From positions 1 to 64,000 of the forward strand of contig NZ_NBXB01000034.1 in assembly GCF_003399635.1 (NCBI RefSeq): a stretch of DNA of 64,000 bases, in the 5' to 3' direction. Position 1 is the first letter of the stretch; every line of letters starts with the position of its first letter. This document shows, piece by piece, positions 55,107 through 63,039 of this stretch. Made by a program: the position numbers and the translations under genes. Under the pieces are notes generated by a model that saw only the letters and a program-made list of their open reading frames with translations, did no database searches and was not told the DNA's origin. The DNA is from Subtercola boreus. Lineage in GTDB: Bacteria > Actinomycetota > Actinomycetes > Actinomycetales > Microbacteriaceae.

Positions 55107-55889
55107 ATGGCCGAAACGACCGAAACCCGAGTACCCGTGATGCAGGCGTCGAACCTCGTCGCCGGCTACCTGCCCGGGATCAACATCCTGAACGGCTGCA
55201 ACCTCGACGTCTACCCCGGCGAGCTGATCGGCATCATCGGCCCGAACGGCGCCGGCAAGTCGACGCTGCTGAAGGCCCTCTTCGGGCTCGTCAATGTGCG
55301 TTCCGGCTCTGTCACGCTGAAGGGCGAGGACATCACCGGGCTCAAGGCCAACAAGCTCGTGCAGGCCGGCGTGGGCTTCGTGCCGCAGACCAACAACGTC
55401 TTCCCCTCGCTCACCATCGAGGAGAACCTGCAGATGGGGCTGTTCCTGCGGCCGAAGATGCTGAAGGAACGCCTCGAGGCGATCTTCGACCTCTTTCCCG
55501 TGCTCGCGGATCGCCGCCAGCAGCGCGCGGGTTCGCTCTCCGGTGGTGAGCGCCAGTCCGTGGCTATGGCCCGGGCCCTGATGATGGACCCGTCTGTGCT
55601 GCTGCTCGACGAGCCCTCCGCCGGCCTCTCCCCTGTGCGCCAGGACGAGACTTTCATCCGCACCCGCCGCATCAACAAGACCGGCGTCTCGATCATCATG
55701 GTGGAGCAGAACGCCCGCCGCTGCCTGCAGATCTGCGACCGCGGCTACGTGCTCGACCAGGGCCGTAACGCCTACACCGGCACCGGCCGGGAGCTTGCCG
55801 ACGACCCCAAGGTCATCGAGCTCTACCTCGGCACCCTCGCCAATGACGTGGAGAACGAAGAGGGCGCGAACGCCCCCGGCGTCATCTGA
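55107..55889 (+). CDS. livF: Branched-chain amino acid ABC ATP-binding protein LivF
   Basis: 260 residues. Walker A GPNGAGKSTLLKALFGL, then GVGFVPQTNNVFPSLTIEENLQMG, the signature GSLSGGERQSVAMARAL, Walker B LLLDEPSAGLSP, and the H-loop position, which reads MVEQNARRCLQ (Gln rather than His, as usual in LivF). It starts two bases after livG and completes the LivHMGF importer. Confidence 0.95.
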   Translation: MAETTETRVPVMQASNLVAGYLPGINILNGCNLDVYPGELIGIIGPNGAGKSTLLKALFGLVNVRSGSVTLKGEDITGLKANKLVQAGVGFVPQTNNVFPSLTIEENLQMGLFLRPKMLKERLEAIFDLFPVLADRRQQRAGSLSGGERQSVAMARALMMDPSVLLLDEPSAGLSPVRQDETFIRTRRINKTGVSIIMVEQNARRCLQICDRGYVLDQGRNAYTGTGRELADDPKVIELYLGTLANDVENEEGANAPGVI

Positions 55890-55919
55890 CCCACCGCGCC
55901 AGCCTCACGGCGCCCTCCA

Positions 55920-55950
55920 GGCCCCGCCCCGGTCCCCCGGTGGCGGGGCC
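55920..55950 (+). terminator. Hairpin after livF
   Basis: GGCCCCGCC and GGCGGGGCC form a perfect 9-bp stem around a 13-base loop, 30 bases after the livF stop. Only TTA follows instead of a T run, so termination strength is uncertain. Confidence 0.6.
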
Positions 55951-56030
55951 TTATGCGTCCCCCTCGCAGTCCGAGAACGCCAAGGGGCCGTGGCCGGCAC
56001 GAAATCCGTCCCCAACCCTCCGCTCAGGGC

Positions 56031-56088
56031 CCCAAGGGACCCATATCGCTCTTCCGGTCATCCGTAACCGCGATTTGGGTCCCTTCGG
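56031..56088. repeat. Long imperfect inverted repeat between livF and livJ
   Basis: The arms at 56031-56048 and 56071-56088 match in inverted orientation at 16 of 18 positions (CCCAAGGGACCCATATCG against the complement of CGATTTGGGTCCCTTCGG), around a 22-base spacer. It lies in the 338-bp gap between the convergent livF and livJ genes, apart from the two terminator-like hairpins. No gene is seen in this gap. Confidence 0.75.
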
Positions 56089-56104
56089 CGGGCCGGGTGC
56101 ACGC

Positions 56105-56142
56105 AGAAGCCCCCCGACCGGCGAACCGAGCGGGGGGCTTCT
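56105..56142. terminator. Bidirectional terminator hairpin between livF and livJ
   Basis: AGAAGCCCCCCG and CGGGGGGCTTCT form a perfect 12-bp stem with a 14-base loop. The stem end gives CTTCT on both strands, suiting it to stop transcripts from both convergent genes. Confidence 0.75.
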
Positions 56143-56190
56143 GTCGAACTGAGGTGGCTGAGACTTCTTCTAAGCTCGTGCCGCGCTTGG

Positions 56191-56219
56191 GGCGGGATGC
56201 CCGTTCAGGGCGTCCCGCC
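56191..56219. terminator. Hairpin just downstream of livJ
   Basis: GGCGGGATGCCC and GGGCGTCCCGCC form a 12-bp stem (one G-U on the plus strand) with a 5-base loop, nine bases after the livJ stop. It lacks a T run. Confidence 0.55.
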
Positions 56220-56227
56220 GCGCTCAC

Positions 56228-57559
56228 TTAGTAGGAGGTCTGTCCCTCGATGGCCGACTGGAACGTGTAGGTGTTGTCAGCGTTGTACTTGTAGATGCCG
56301 ATGTACGCGCTGGAGGGCTCGTTCTTCTCGTTGAACGGGCCGATGCCCGACTGGCCCGTGTACTGGATGTCGGTGCCGGCGGAGACGAGCGGCGCGCACT
56401 CCTTGTACGAGGCGCACTTGGTGCCACCGTTCGCACCGGAGACGGCTGCCAGTTCCTTGTTCAGGTCGGCGGAGACGTTCGACTTGGCCTTCAGCGCTGC
56501 GAGAGCGGTGAGGGTGGTCGCGTCGTAGGCCTCAGGAGCGTAGGAGAAGTCCTTGAGGTCTGCGTTCTCTGCACCCTTGTACCAACTGACCAGCGACGCC
56601 TTGAAGTCGGGGTTCGCATTCGCGCCCGGGATCGTGCCCTGGGCGTTCTCCAACGTTCCGGCCTGGAAGTCCTTGCTGTAGTCGGCAGTGTTGCCGTCAG
56701 AGAGGTAGGTCTTCGGCATCGTCCAGCCCTGAGCGACGAGCTCGGGGATGATCGACTTGGTCTCGTCGAAGGCGAGGATGACGATCGCGTCGGGCTTGGC
56801 AGCGAGCGCCGCGGTCACCTCAGCCGAGAACGTGGTCTGGCCGGGAGGGAACTCCTGGCCTGCACCCTTGGCGCCATAGACGACGGTTCCGCCCGAGGAC
56901 TCGATCGAGGCCTGGGTGAAGTCGCGGAGACCGGTTCCGTAGGAGTCGTTGAAGACGAGGAACGCGACCTTCGAGTTGCCGTCACCCGTGATGAGCGATC
57001 CGAGCGCCGAGCCCTGGACCGAGTCCGGCGGTGCAGTGCGGTAGTAGAACGGACCGTAGCCACTGAGCTTCGCCGACGTGTTGGCCGGGGAGATCTCGGT
57101 GATCTTCGCTGAGGCGAACGAGTCGACGACGTTCAGCGAGACGCTCGAGGAAGCGGCACCGATGGCGACCGAGACCTTCGCAGCGATCAGCTTCTGGGCG
57201 CTCGCGGTCGAGACGCTGAGGTCGGTCGAGTCACCCGAGTCTGCAGCGAGCACGCATGCCTGCTTGCCGTCGACTCCGCCAGCAGCGTTGATGTCGGAGA
57301 CGGCCAGGCCGACACCCGCCTGCTCCGGCGGGTTGAGGTACGCGAGGCTGCCCGTGACGGGAAGGATCGTACCGACGACGAGGTTGTTCGCGGTCGTGGC
57401 GTCGCTCGCGCAGTCCGCCGACGTCGCCGAAGCTGTCGAGGAAGCGGAGGAGGTCGAAGTAGTAGTGCTGCCACCGGAGGCACAGCCGGAGAGCATGACG
57501 GCGATGATGCCAGCTCCAGCCAGAACGGACGTCCGGAGGGCGTACTTGGATTTGATCAT
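56228..57559 (-). CDS. Branched-chain amino acid ABC substrate-binding lipoprotein (LivJ-like)
   Basis: A 443-aa periplasmic-binding-fold lipoprotein. Signal MIKSKYALRTSVLAGAGIIA leads to lipobox MLSGC, followed by a Ser/Thr-rich linker. The binding domain starts LVVGTILPVTGSLAYLNPPEQAGVGLAVSDINAAGG and contains AAKVSVAIGAASSSVSLNVVD and FNDSYGTGLRDF, the type I branched-chain amino acid receptor pattern. ATG 57559 has GGG nine bases before it. It is encoded opposite to livHMGF and converges on it, so receptor and permease are separate transcription units. Confidence 0.93.
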   Translation of the reverse strand: MIKSKYALRTSVLAGAGIIAVMLSGCASGGSTTTSTSSASSTASATSADCASDATTANNLVVGTILPVTGSLAYLNPPEQAGVGLAVSDINAAGGVDGKQACVLAADSGDSTDLSVSTASAQKLIAAKVSVAIGAASSSVSLNVVDSFASAKITEISPANTSAKLSGYGPFYYRTAPPDSVQGSALGSLITGDGNSKVAFLVFNDSYGTGLRDFTQASIESSGGTVVYGAKGAGQEFPPGQTTFSAEVTAALAAKPDAIVILAFDETKSIIPELVAQGWTMPKTYLSDGNTADYSKDFQAGTLENAQGTIPGANANPDFKASLVSWYKGAENADLKDFSYAPEAYDATTLTALAALKAKSNVSADLNKELAAVSGANGGTKCASYKECAPLVSAGTDIQYTGQSGIGPFNEKNEPSSAYIGIYKYNADNTYTFQSAIEGQTSY

Positions 57560-57625
57560 CCTGTGGAACCCTTTCATAGTGCTCGCGAGTCTGGAGCCCC
57601 CACAGCGACGGCCCCTCGCGTTCAT

Positions 57626-57638
57626 TAGGTACAACCTA
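57626..57638. promoter_or_regulatory. Small palindrome in the livJ leader/promoter region
   Basis: TAGGT-ACA-ACCTA is a perfect 5-bp-arm palindrome 67 bases upstream of the livJ start, just after the rarD stop. It could be half of an operator for the receptor gene. No second copy was seen at livH. Confidence 0.3.
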
Positions 57639-57644
57639 GGGTCG

Positions 57645-58604
57645 TTATGTTTCGAGGATGTTTTCTGAACGTGCCGTGGGGATATCGTTAGCAATTCGTA
57701 ACCGGGATGCACGGCTCGCGCGAATGAGGTCGATGGTCAGCACCAGCAGTGCGAGCCATACGATCCCGAACCCGACCAGTCGCTCGGGCGGCATCGGTTC
57801 CCCGAGGATGAACACCCCGGTCAACAGCTGCATGATGGGGGTCAGGTACTGCACGAACCCCATGTGCACCAGCGAGAGCCGCTTTGCCGCCGAGGCGAAC
57901 AGCAGCAGCGGGATCGCGGTCACCGCACCGGCAGCGACGAGCCCGACGGTGTGCCAGCCACTCCCCTGCCCGAAGGTGATCCCTGTCGTCGTTCCCACGA
58001 CGGCGAGTTGGATGATCATCAGAGGTGCGAGCCACATCGACTCGAGCGTCAGACCGTTCACCGCGTCGATGCGGGGGCCGACCTGCTTCTTGACCAGGCC
58101 GTACAGCCCGAACGAGAACGCGATGATGAGCGAGATCCACGGCACGGCGCCGTAGCCGATGGAGATCACGAGCACCGCGATGGCACTGATGCCGAGCGAC
58201 ACCCACTGCAGGGGCCGGAGCCGCTCGCGCAGGAAGAAGACGCCGAGCAGGATCGTGACGATCGGATTGATGAAGTAGCCGAGCGACGACTCGACGATCT
58301 GGCCGCCCGTCGCGGCGATCACGAAGGTCTGCCAGTTGATGTAGATCAGCACGCCGGCCAGACCCATCACGAGCACGAGCCGGGGCTGCCGGAAGACGGC
58401 GAAGAACTGGCGCCAGCGGCGGAGGGCGACGATGACCAGCAGGCAGAAGACCAGCGAGAAGAGCACCCGCCAGGCCACGATCTCGAAGGGCCCAGTGGGT
58501 GCCAGCAGAACGAAGTAGATCGGCAGCAGCCCCCACAGAAGGTACGCGCCGAGGGCATAGAGAAGCCCGGACCGCGTCGGCCCGGGCTTCTCTGAAGAAC
58601 TCAC
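57645..58604 (-). CDS. rarD: EamA family transporter RarD
   Basis: A 319-aa ten-helix drug/metabolite-type transporter. The N-terminal GLLYALGAYLLWGLLPIYFVLL, INWQTFVIAATGGQIVESSLGYFINPI, FLRERLRPLQWVSLGISA and FVQYLTPIMQLLTGVFILGEPM are the RarD signature. Named for chloramphenicol resistance, its substrate is unknown. The start is GTG 58604, overlapping the groS stop by one base (TAGTG). A perfect 12-bp inverted repeat lies within codons 4-16. Confidence 0.93.
   Translation of the reverse strand: MSSSEKPGPTRSGLLYALGAYLLWGLLPIYFVLLAPTGPFEIVAWRVLFSLVFCLLVIVALRRWRQFFAVFRQPRLVLVMGLAGVLIYINWQTFVIAATGGQIVESSLGYFINPIVTILLGVFFLRERLRPLQWVSLGISAIAVLVISIGYGAVPWISLIIAFSFGLYGLVKKQVGPRIDAVNGLTLESMWLAPLMIIQLAVVGTTTGITFGQGSGWHTVGLVAAGAVTAIPLLLFASAAKRLSLVHMGFVQYLTPIMQLLTGVFILGEPMPPERLVGFGIVWLALLVLTIDLIRASRASRLRIANDIPTARSENILET
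58559..58593. terminator. Perfect hairpin inside the first codons of rarD, just after groS
   Basis: AGAGAAGCCCGG (58559-58570) and CCGGGCTTCTCT (58582-58593) are perfectly complementary around an 11-base loop. On the minus strand this begins 10 bases after the groS stop and ends in TTCTCTATG. It may terminate or attenuate groS readthrough, or protect the groS 3' end, while still coding for RarD residues 4-16. Confidence 0.55.
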
Positions 58605-58900
58605 TATCGAACGATAACAGCCAGAACGTCGCGAGCTGAGAGCACGAGGTACTCTTCGCCGTTGTACTTGACCTCGGTTCCGCCGTACTTGGAGTACAGG
58701 ACCTTGTCGCCGACGCTCACATCGAGGGGAACGCGGTTTCCGTTGTCGTCGATGCGGCCGGGGCCGACAGCTTCGACGACGCCCTCCTGCGGCTTCTCTT
58801 TGGCCGTGTCAGGAATGACGAGACCCGACGCAGTGGTCGTCTCGGCTTCGACCTGCTTGATAACGATGCGATCCTCGAGCGGCTTGATGGAGACCGACAC
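58604..58900 (-). CDS. groS: Co-chaperonin GroES
   Basis: 98 residues. The full-length GroES has [17 protein letters not shown], the mobile loop [20 protein letters not shown] with the GroEL-binding IP, and [23 protein letters not shown]. The start is GTG 58900 after AAGAGG; nine extra upstream codons are ignored. No groL follows; rarD does. Two CIRCE operators upstream imply HrcA control. Confidence 0.97.
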   Translation of the reverse strand: MSVSIKPLEDRIVIKQVEAETTTASGLVIPDTAKEKPQEGVVEAVGPGRIDDNGNRVPLDVSVGDKVLYSKYGGTEVKYNGEEYLVLSARDVLAVIVR

Positions 58901-58938
58901 AGTTGACCTCTTCTTTCTTCGATTCAAAAGTCATGTTT

Positions 58939-58965
58939 TTGGCACACTCACACTGAGAGTGCTAA
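58939..58965 (-). promoter_or_regulatory. CIRCE operator (proximal) of groS
   Basis: The sequence fits the HrcA consensus TTAGCACTC-N9-GAGTGCTAA. Here the minus strand has TTAGCACTC, nine bases, then GTGTGCCAA, i.e. a perfect half-site plus one with a mismatch and a C-A variation. It lies around the expected transcription start. Confidence 0.85.
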
Positions 58966-58969
58966 CTCC

Positions 58970-58999
58970 ACTTTAGGGGTGCTGCTGGCACTCGGTCAA
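58970..58999 (-). promoter_or_regulatory. Predicted groS promoter between two CIRCE sites
   Basis: Reading the minus strand, TTGACC (58999-58994) and TAAAGT (58975-58970) are separated by 18 bases. The -35 lies within the spacer of the distal CIRCE, and the -10 is just before the proximal one. Confidence 0.65.
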
Positions 59000-59011
59000 C
59001 CTGAGTGCCAG
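58985..59011. promoter_or_regulatory. CIRCE operator (distal) of groS
   Basis: CTGGCACTC-N9-GAGTGCCAG is a perfect 9-bp inverted repeat with the 9-base spacer of CIRCE. It covers the -35 of groS and lies 32 bases before the divergent methyltransferase gene. Confidence 0.88.
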
Positions 59012-59042
59012 CGCTCTGCACCCCCGCCTCTAAACTTGGCCC

Positions 59043-60233
59043 ATGCAGAGAACTGAGCTCGAACAGCTGATGACGGCCGAGGGGCTGAACCTGCTCGACT
59101 CGCTCCCGCCCTACACGAACGGGGCGAACATCGTCCGCTCGGTGGCCGATCTCCGAAAGCGTGGCTACTCCGCAGCCCTGGTCGGCGCCGTCATGACCCA
59201 GGCCCGCCTCCGGGCGAAGGCGACGGCCAAGTTCGGCGACTTTGCCGACCGGATGCTCTTCACCGAGGCCGGGCTCGAACAGGCCACCCGCCTGAACGTC
59301 GCGGCCCTGCACGCCGGCCGTTTCCGCGCTGCCGGCATCGCCCGCGTCGCCGACCTCGGCTGCGGCATCGGAGCGGACGCCCTCGCCTTCGCGGGCCTCG
59401 GCCTCGACGTCACGGCAGTCGACCGGGACGAGGTCACCGCCGCCATCGCCTCCTACAACCTCGCCCCCTTCGACACCGCCACGGTCGAACACGGCGACGC
59501 GGAGTCGTTCGACGCCTCCCGGGTCGACGGCCTCTACTTCGACCCGGCCCGCCGCACCGCCGGCCACACCAACACCTCGCGCCTCACCGACCCCGCCGAC
59601 TACAGCCCGTCGCTCGATCATGTCTTCGGCCTCGGCGAGCGGATGCCCGTGGGTGTGAAACTCGGCCCCGGGCTCGATCGCGACCTGCTGCCGCCAAACG
59701 CGGAGGCTCAGTGGGTCTCGGTCGACGGGCATGTGGTGGAGACGGGGCTCTGGTTCGGCCCTCTGGCGCGGGAGGGCATCCGCCGCTCCGCGCTTGTCAT
59801 CGCGAAGGGGCGGAGCGACGAACTACACGCCGCGGGAGACTCCGACGACGTCGACGCCGGCGAGCTCGGGGAGTACCTCTACGAGCCCGACGGGAGCGTC
59901 ATCCGGGCCCGTCTGATCGGAGACCTCGCCCGGAGCATCGGCGCCCGGATGGTGACTGAACAGATCGCCTATCTGACCGCCGACAGCCTGCTCGAGACGC
60001 CGTTCGCATCAGCATTCCGGGTGCGGGAGGTGTTCCCGTTCGCCATTCCCGCGCTGAAGAAGGAGCTGAAGGCCCGCGGGATCGGCCGCCTCGAGATCAA
60101 GAAGCGGGGGGTGGACATCGACCCGGCGACGCTCCGCCCGAAACTGGCCCTGCAGGGTTCCGAGGAGGCGACCCTGTTTGTCACGCGGGTGGCGGGAAGG
60201 CACACGGCGATCCTCGCCGACCGGCTGGGCTGA
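59043..60233 (+). CDS. Class I SAM-dependent methyltransferase, THUMP-like domain protein
   Basis: 396 residues. The N-terminal helical segment is TAEGLNLLDSLPPYTNGANIVRSVADLRKRGY. A Rossmann domain follows, with SAM motif I VADLGCGIGADALAFAG at about 102, acidic motif II VTAVDRDEV, and YFDPARR at about 166 in the NPPY-like position. The C-terminal THUMP-like part ends VDIDPATLRPKLALQGSEEATLFVTRV. The target is unknown; a nucleic acid base is plausible. There is no Shine-Dalgarno: TAAACT at 59031-59036 puts the likely transcription start at the ATG, suggesting a leaderless mRNA. Confidence 0.88.
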   Translation: MQRTELEQLMTAEGLNLLDSLPPYTNGANIVRSVADLRKRGYSAALVGAVMTQARLRAKATAKFGDFADRMLFTEAGLEQATRLNVAALHAGRFRAAGIARVADLGCGIGADALAFAGLGLDVTAVDRDEVTAAIASYNLAPFDTATVEHGDAESFDASRVDGLYFDPARRTAGHTNTSRLTDPADYSPSLDHVFGLGERMPVGVKLGPGLDRDLLPPNAEAQWVSVDGHVVETGLWFGPLAREGIRRSALVIAKGRSDELHAAGDSDDVDAGELGEYLYEPDGSVIRARLIGDLARSIGARMVTEQIAYLTADSLLETPFASAFRVREVFPFAIPALKKELKARGIGRLEIKKRGVDIDPATLRPKLALQGSEEATLFVTRVAGRHTAILADRLG

Positions 60234-60258
60234 GACGCGGCGCCGGCCCCGTCACACG

Positions 60259-60293
60259 CAGGAGGGCGCCCGGCCGAAGCCGGACGCCCTCCT
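60259..60293. terminator. Bidirectional hairpin between convergent genes
   Basis: AGGAGGGCGCCCGGC and GCCGGACGCCCTCCT pair over about 15 positions around CGAA. The one mismatch on the plus strand becomes a G-U pair on the minus strand. It separates the methyltransferase and DUF4190 genes. Confidence 0.7.
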
Positions 60294-60307
60294 GAGACGA
60301 CAGGGTC

Positions 60308-60916
60308 TCAGTACGTGTAGTTGCTGCTGTCGTTCACGCTCATCGCGATGGCGATGATGAAGACCACGACGAGAACGATCGACAGCAGAACGCCGACGAA
60401 CCCGACGATGATCGCCGTCAGCCAGAAGCCCTTGGCCGCAGGCTCCTTGCGCCGACCGATGAAGCCGAGAACGACGCCGGCGACGGAGAAGATGAATCCG
60501 CCGATACCGATGCTGATCGCGGAGATCAGGATGCCCACGATCGCCGCGATGAAGCCGATCAGGCTGAGGACAGCCGTCTTCGTGGGGGCCGGAGCACCGT
60601 AGGCCGTTGCACCCGGTGCACCGTATCCGGGAGCGCCCGGAGCGCCGTACGCGGGAGCCGCGGGCGGTGCGGGGGCGACCGGTGCGTAGGCAGGGGGTGC
60701 CGGCGGAACGTCCTTCGCGAGCGGCACGCCACCAGACGCTGCCGGAGCCGAGTAGGCCGGCGCCACAGGGGGCGCGGGCGGAGCGGTCGGCGGGGCCGGC
60801 GGCGCAGTCGGCGCCTCGCTCGGAGTGGGCGCCGGCGGGGGCGTGTCCGAGCCCTGGACGGGCGGCACAGCCGGGTGGGAGGTACCCTCGCCGGTGGGGT
60901 TCTGGGGATCGGTCAT
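60308..60916 (-). CDS. DUF4190-type membrane protein with long Pro/Ala-rich N terminus
   Basis: 202 residues. The first 125 are a disordered Pro/Ala/Gly/Tyr-rich segment (APPAPPTAPPAPPVAP, then YGAPGAPGYGAPGATAYGAP repeats). Two helices follow in the DUF4190 pattern, AVLSLIGFIAAIVGILISAISIGIGGFIFSVAGVVLGFIGRRK and FWLTAIIVGFVGVLLSIVLVVVFI. The start is ATG 60916 after GGAAGGA. The function is unknown; the tail may interact with surface or division proteins. Confidence 0.8.
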   Translation of the reverse strand: MTDPQNPTGEGTSHPAVPPVQGSDTPPPAPTPSEAPTAPPAPPTAPPAPPVAPAYSAPAASGGVPLAKDVPPAPPAYAPVAPAPPAAPAYGAPGAPGYGAPGATAYGAPAPTKTAVLSLIGFIAAIVGILISAISIGIGGFIFSVAGVVLGFIGRRKEPAAKGFWLTAIIVGFVGVLLSIVLVVVFIIAIAMSVNDSSNYTY

Positions 60917-61032
60917 GGTGACGGTTCCTTCCGGTTGTTCGTTCGTCAGTTGTGAGAACTGCTCCGAGCCTAGCGAGAAGCCCCTGGCCTGGGGCACCAC
61001 GCGCCGCCCGGGGCGATGTCTTGCGCGGGCTG

Positions 61033-61311
61033 TTAGTAGTTGCTCGACACCGAAGCGGCCCCGACGACCGCCACGACGAAGATGATGTAGATGATCAGCA
61101 GCGCCAGCTCGACGAAGCCGATGATGATCGCCGCGATCGCGAGCCCTCGGCCGGCCTCCCCGGTCTTCTTGACCTGGTTGAGCCCGATGAAGCCGAGCAC
61201 GATCCCGATGACCGTGAAGCCGATGATCGAGACGACAAGCGCCACGATCGAGATGACATTCGTCTTACGAGCGGGAGCTCCGGAAGCGGAATACGAGGCG
61301 GGTGTGGACAT
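61033..61311 (-). CDS. Small DUF4190-type membrane protein, 92 aa
   Basis: A 92-residue paralog of the preceding gene without the Pro-rich extension. It has two helices, NVISIVALVVSIIGFTVIGIVLGFIGLNQVKKTGEAGRGLAIAAIIIGF and ALLIIYIIFVVAVVG, with the conserved LGFIGLNQ-K turn. ATG 61311 follows AAGGAG at good spacing. The gene pair probably arose by duplication. Confidence 0.82.
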   Translation of the reverse strand: MSTPASYSASGAPARKTNVISIVALVVSIIGFTVIGIVLGFIGLNQVKKTGEAGRGLAIAAIIIGFVELALLIIYIIFVVAVVGAASVSSNY

Positions 61312-61377
61312 GGCGGATCTCCTTCGTTGGTGCTTCATCGTGGCAGGAACGCTGAGCGGCTGTCAACGACGAGCCGC

Positions 61378-62508
61378 TCAGACGACCTGGATGTCGGTCA
61401 CGGGCAGCGTGGAGTCCGCCCCGAAGTCGAGCCCCGACGGCGCGTGTCCGCGGAGGATCAGCTGCGCGCCGAGCGCCGCGATCATCGCCCCGTTGTCGGT
61501 GCAGAGCGAGAGCGGCGGGATGCGGAGCGCCACCCCGGCCGCCGCGCTCCGTTCCATCGCCAGTTCACGCACCCGGGCGTTCGCCACGACGCCGCCACCC
61601 AGCAGCAGTCGGGGCACGCCGAGGTCGGCGCACGCCGCAAGGGCCTTCGACACCAGCACATCGGCGACGGCCTCACGGAAGCTCGCCGCGACGTCCGCCA
61701 CCGGCACCTCCTCGCCCCGGTCGCCGCGCGCCTCGACCCAGCGGGCCACAGCCGTCTTCAGCCCCGAGAACGAGAAGTCGTAGCGGTGCTTCTCGCGGTC
61801 CTTCGGCAGGCTGAGACCGCGCGGGAACCGGATCGCCTTCGGGTTGCCACCGATTGCAACCCTGTCGATGTGCGGCCCGCCGGGGTAGGGCAGCCCCAGC
61901 ACCCGCGCCACCTTGTCGAACGCCTCGCCAGCCGCGTCGTCGATGGTCTCACCGAGCAGCTCGACGTCGGCGACCAGGTCGCGCACGAGCAGCAGCGAGG
62001 TGTGCCCGCCCGACACCAGCAGCGCGACGGTGGGGTATTCCAGCGGTTCGGAATCGGGCGTGACGAGATCCACTCCCACATGTCCGACGAGGTGGTTCAC
62101 CGCGTAGAGCGGCCTGCCGGTCGAGAGCGCCAACGCCTTCGCTGCGGCCACGCCCACCATGAGTGCGCCCGAGAGCCCCGGCCCGCAGGTGACCGCGATC
62201 GCGTCGATGTCGTCGAACGTGAGCTGCGCTTCGGCAAGTGCGGCATGGATGGTCGGGGTGAGCGCCTCGAGATGGGCCCGTGCGGCGATCTCGGGTACCA
62301 CTCCCCCGTAGCGGGCGTGTTCGTCCATCGACGATGCGATCGCGTTGGCGAGCAGCGTGGTGCCGCGCACGATACCGATGCCGGTCTCGTCGCACGAGGT
62401 CTCGATGCCGAGCACGACGGGCTCGCGGCCTCCCGCGCCGAAGGCGCCCGGGCCGAAGGCGGCCGGGTCGAAGGCGGCCGCGCCACGGCCGGGATTCTCA
62501 GCACTCAT
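61378..62508 (-). CDS. tsaD: tRNA N6-adenosine threonylcarbamoyltransferase
   Basis: A 376-aa Kae1/TsaD ATPase transferring threonylcarbamoyl to A37 of ANN-decoding tRNAs. It shows [40 protein letters not shown] (metal-binding His pair), [33 protein letters not shown], and [12 protein letters not shown]. An Ala/Gly-rich N-terminal extension of about 28 residues precedes the fold. ATG 62508 overlaps the rimI stop. Confidence 0.97.
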   Translation of the reverse strand: MSAENPGRGAAAFDPAAFGPGAFGAGGREPVVLGIETSCDETGIGIVRGTTLLANAIASSMDEHARYGGVVPEIAARAHLEALTPTIHAALAEAQLTFDDIDAIAVTCGPGLSGALMVGVAAAKALALSTGRPLYAVNHLVGHVGVDLVTPDSEPLEYPTVALLVSGGHTSLLLVRDLVADVELLGETIDDAAGEAFDKVARVLGLPYPGGPHIDRVAIGGNPKAIRFPRGLSLPKDREKHRYDFSFSGLKTAVARWVEARGDRGEEVPVADVAASFREAVADVLVSKALAACADLGVPRLLLGGGVVANARVRELAMERSAAAGVALRIPPLSLCTDNGAMIAALGAQLILRGHAPSGLDFGADSTLPVTDIQVV

Positions 62509-63038
62509 GCGGCACCTCCAGCGGGCAGGTCGAGCCGCATGACGACCGCGTCGACGTCATCGGGCTGGTAGTAGCCGCGACGTACTCCGATGGGCAGGAA
62601 CCCGAGATTCTCGTACAGCGTCTGGGCACCCGGGTTGTCGGCGCGCACCTCGAGGAACAGCCGCCTGGCACCCCGCGAGACCGCCTCGGCGATCAGGGTG
62701 GTCATCATCAGCCGCGCGAGGCCGCGCCGCCGCGCATCCGGAGCAACGGCGATGGTCTGGATGTCGGCATCCACCGCTCCCCGCGCACTCATCAGCCCGG
62801 CGTACCCACTGAGCGCGGTCGTCGGGCCGTCGCCTGGCCGCGTGGCGACGAGGTAGTGGCAGTACGTCTGCGACAGGTCGCCGAGCATCATCGCCCGGGA
62901 CCACGCGTCGTTCTCGAACGTCGCGGTCTCGAGCTGCATGATGGCATCGACATCGTCGGGGGTGGCAACGCGCAGCACGAACTGCTCGATCATGGGCTCC
63001 TCGCTCACAGGCTCCGCGCTCACTGGCTCCTCGCTCAC
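62505..63038 (-). CDS. rimI: Ribosomal protein S18-alanine N-acetyltransferase
   Basis: 177 residues of GNAT fold: [32 protein letters not shown], the acetyl-CoA loop [23 protein letters not shown], and [36 protein letters not shown], the RimI hallmark. The N terminus starting at GTG 63038 (GTGA overlap with tsaB) is a 5-residue repeat [10 protein letters not shown] encoded by a 15-bp tandem array. A later ATG at 62993, with GGAG three bases upstream, would give the usual length. Confidence 0.93.
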   Translation of the reverse strand: MSEEPVSAEPVSEEPMIEQFVLRVATPDDVDAIMQLETATFENDAWSRAMMLGDLSQTYCHYLVATRPGDGPTTALSGYAGLMSARGAVDADIQTIAVAPDARRRGLARLMMTTLIAEAVSRGARRLFLEVRADNPGAQTLYENLGFLPIGVRRGYYQPDDVDAVVMRLDLPAGGAA

Positions 63039-63039
63039 T
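62995..63039. repeat. 15-bp tandem repeat at the tsaB/rimI junction
   Basis: Three units of GGCTCCTCGCTCACT (second unit with a G at position 7, first with final A) at 62995-63009, 63010-63024 and 63025-63039. They encode repeated VSEEP at the start of RimI and contain the tsaB stop/rimI GTG overlap. Confidence 0.85.

Noticed and set aside
55890-56227. Small ORFs in the livF-livJ gap
   Set aside because: They have no ribosome sites, an implausible composition, and overlap hairpins.
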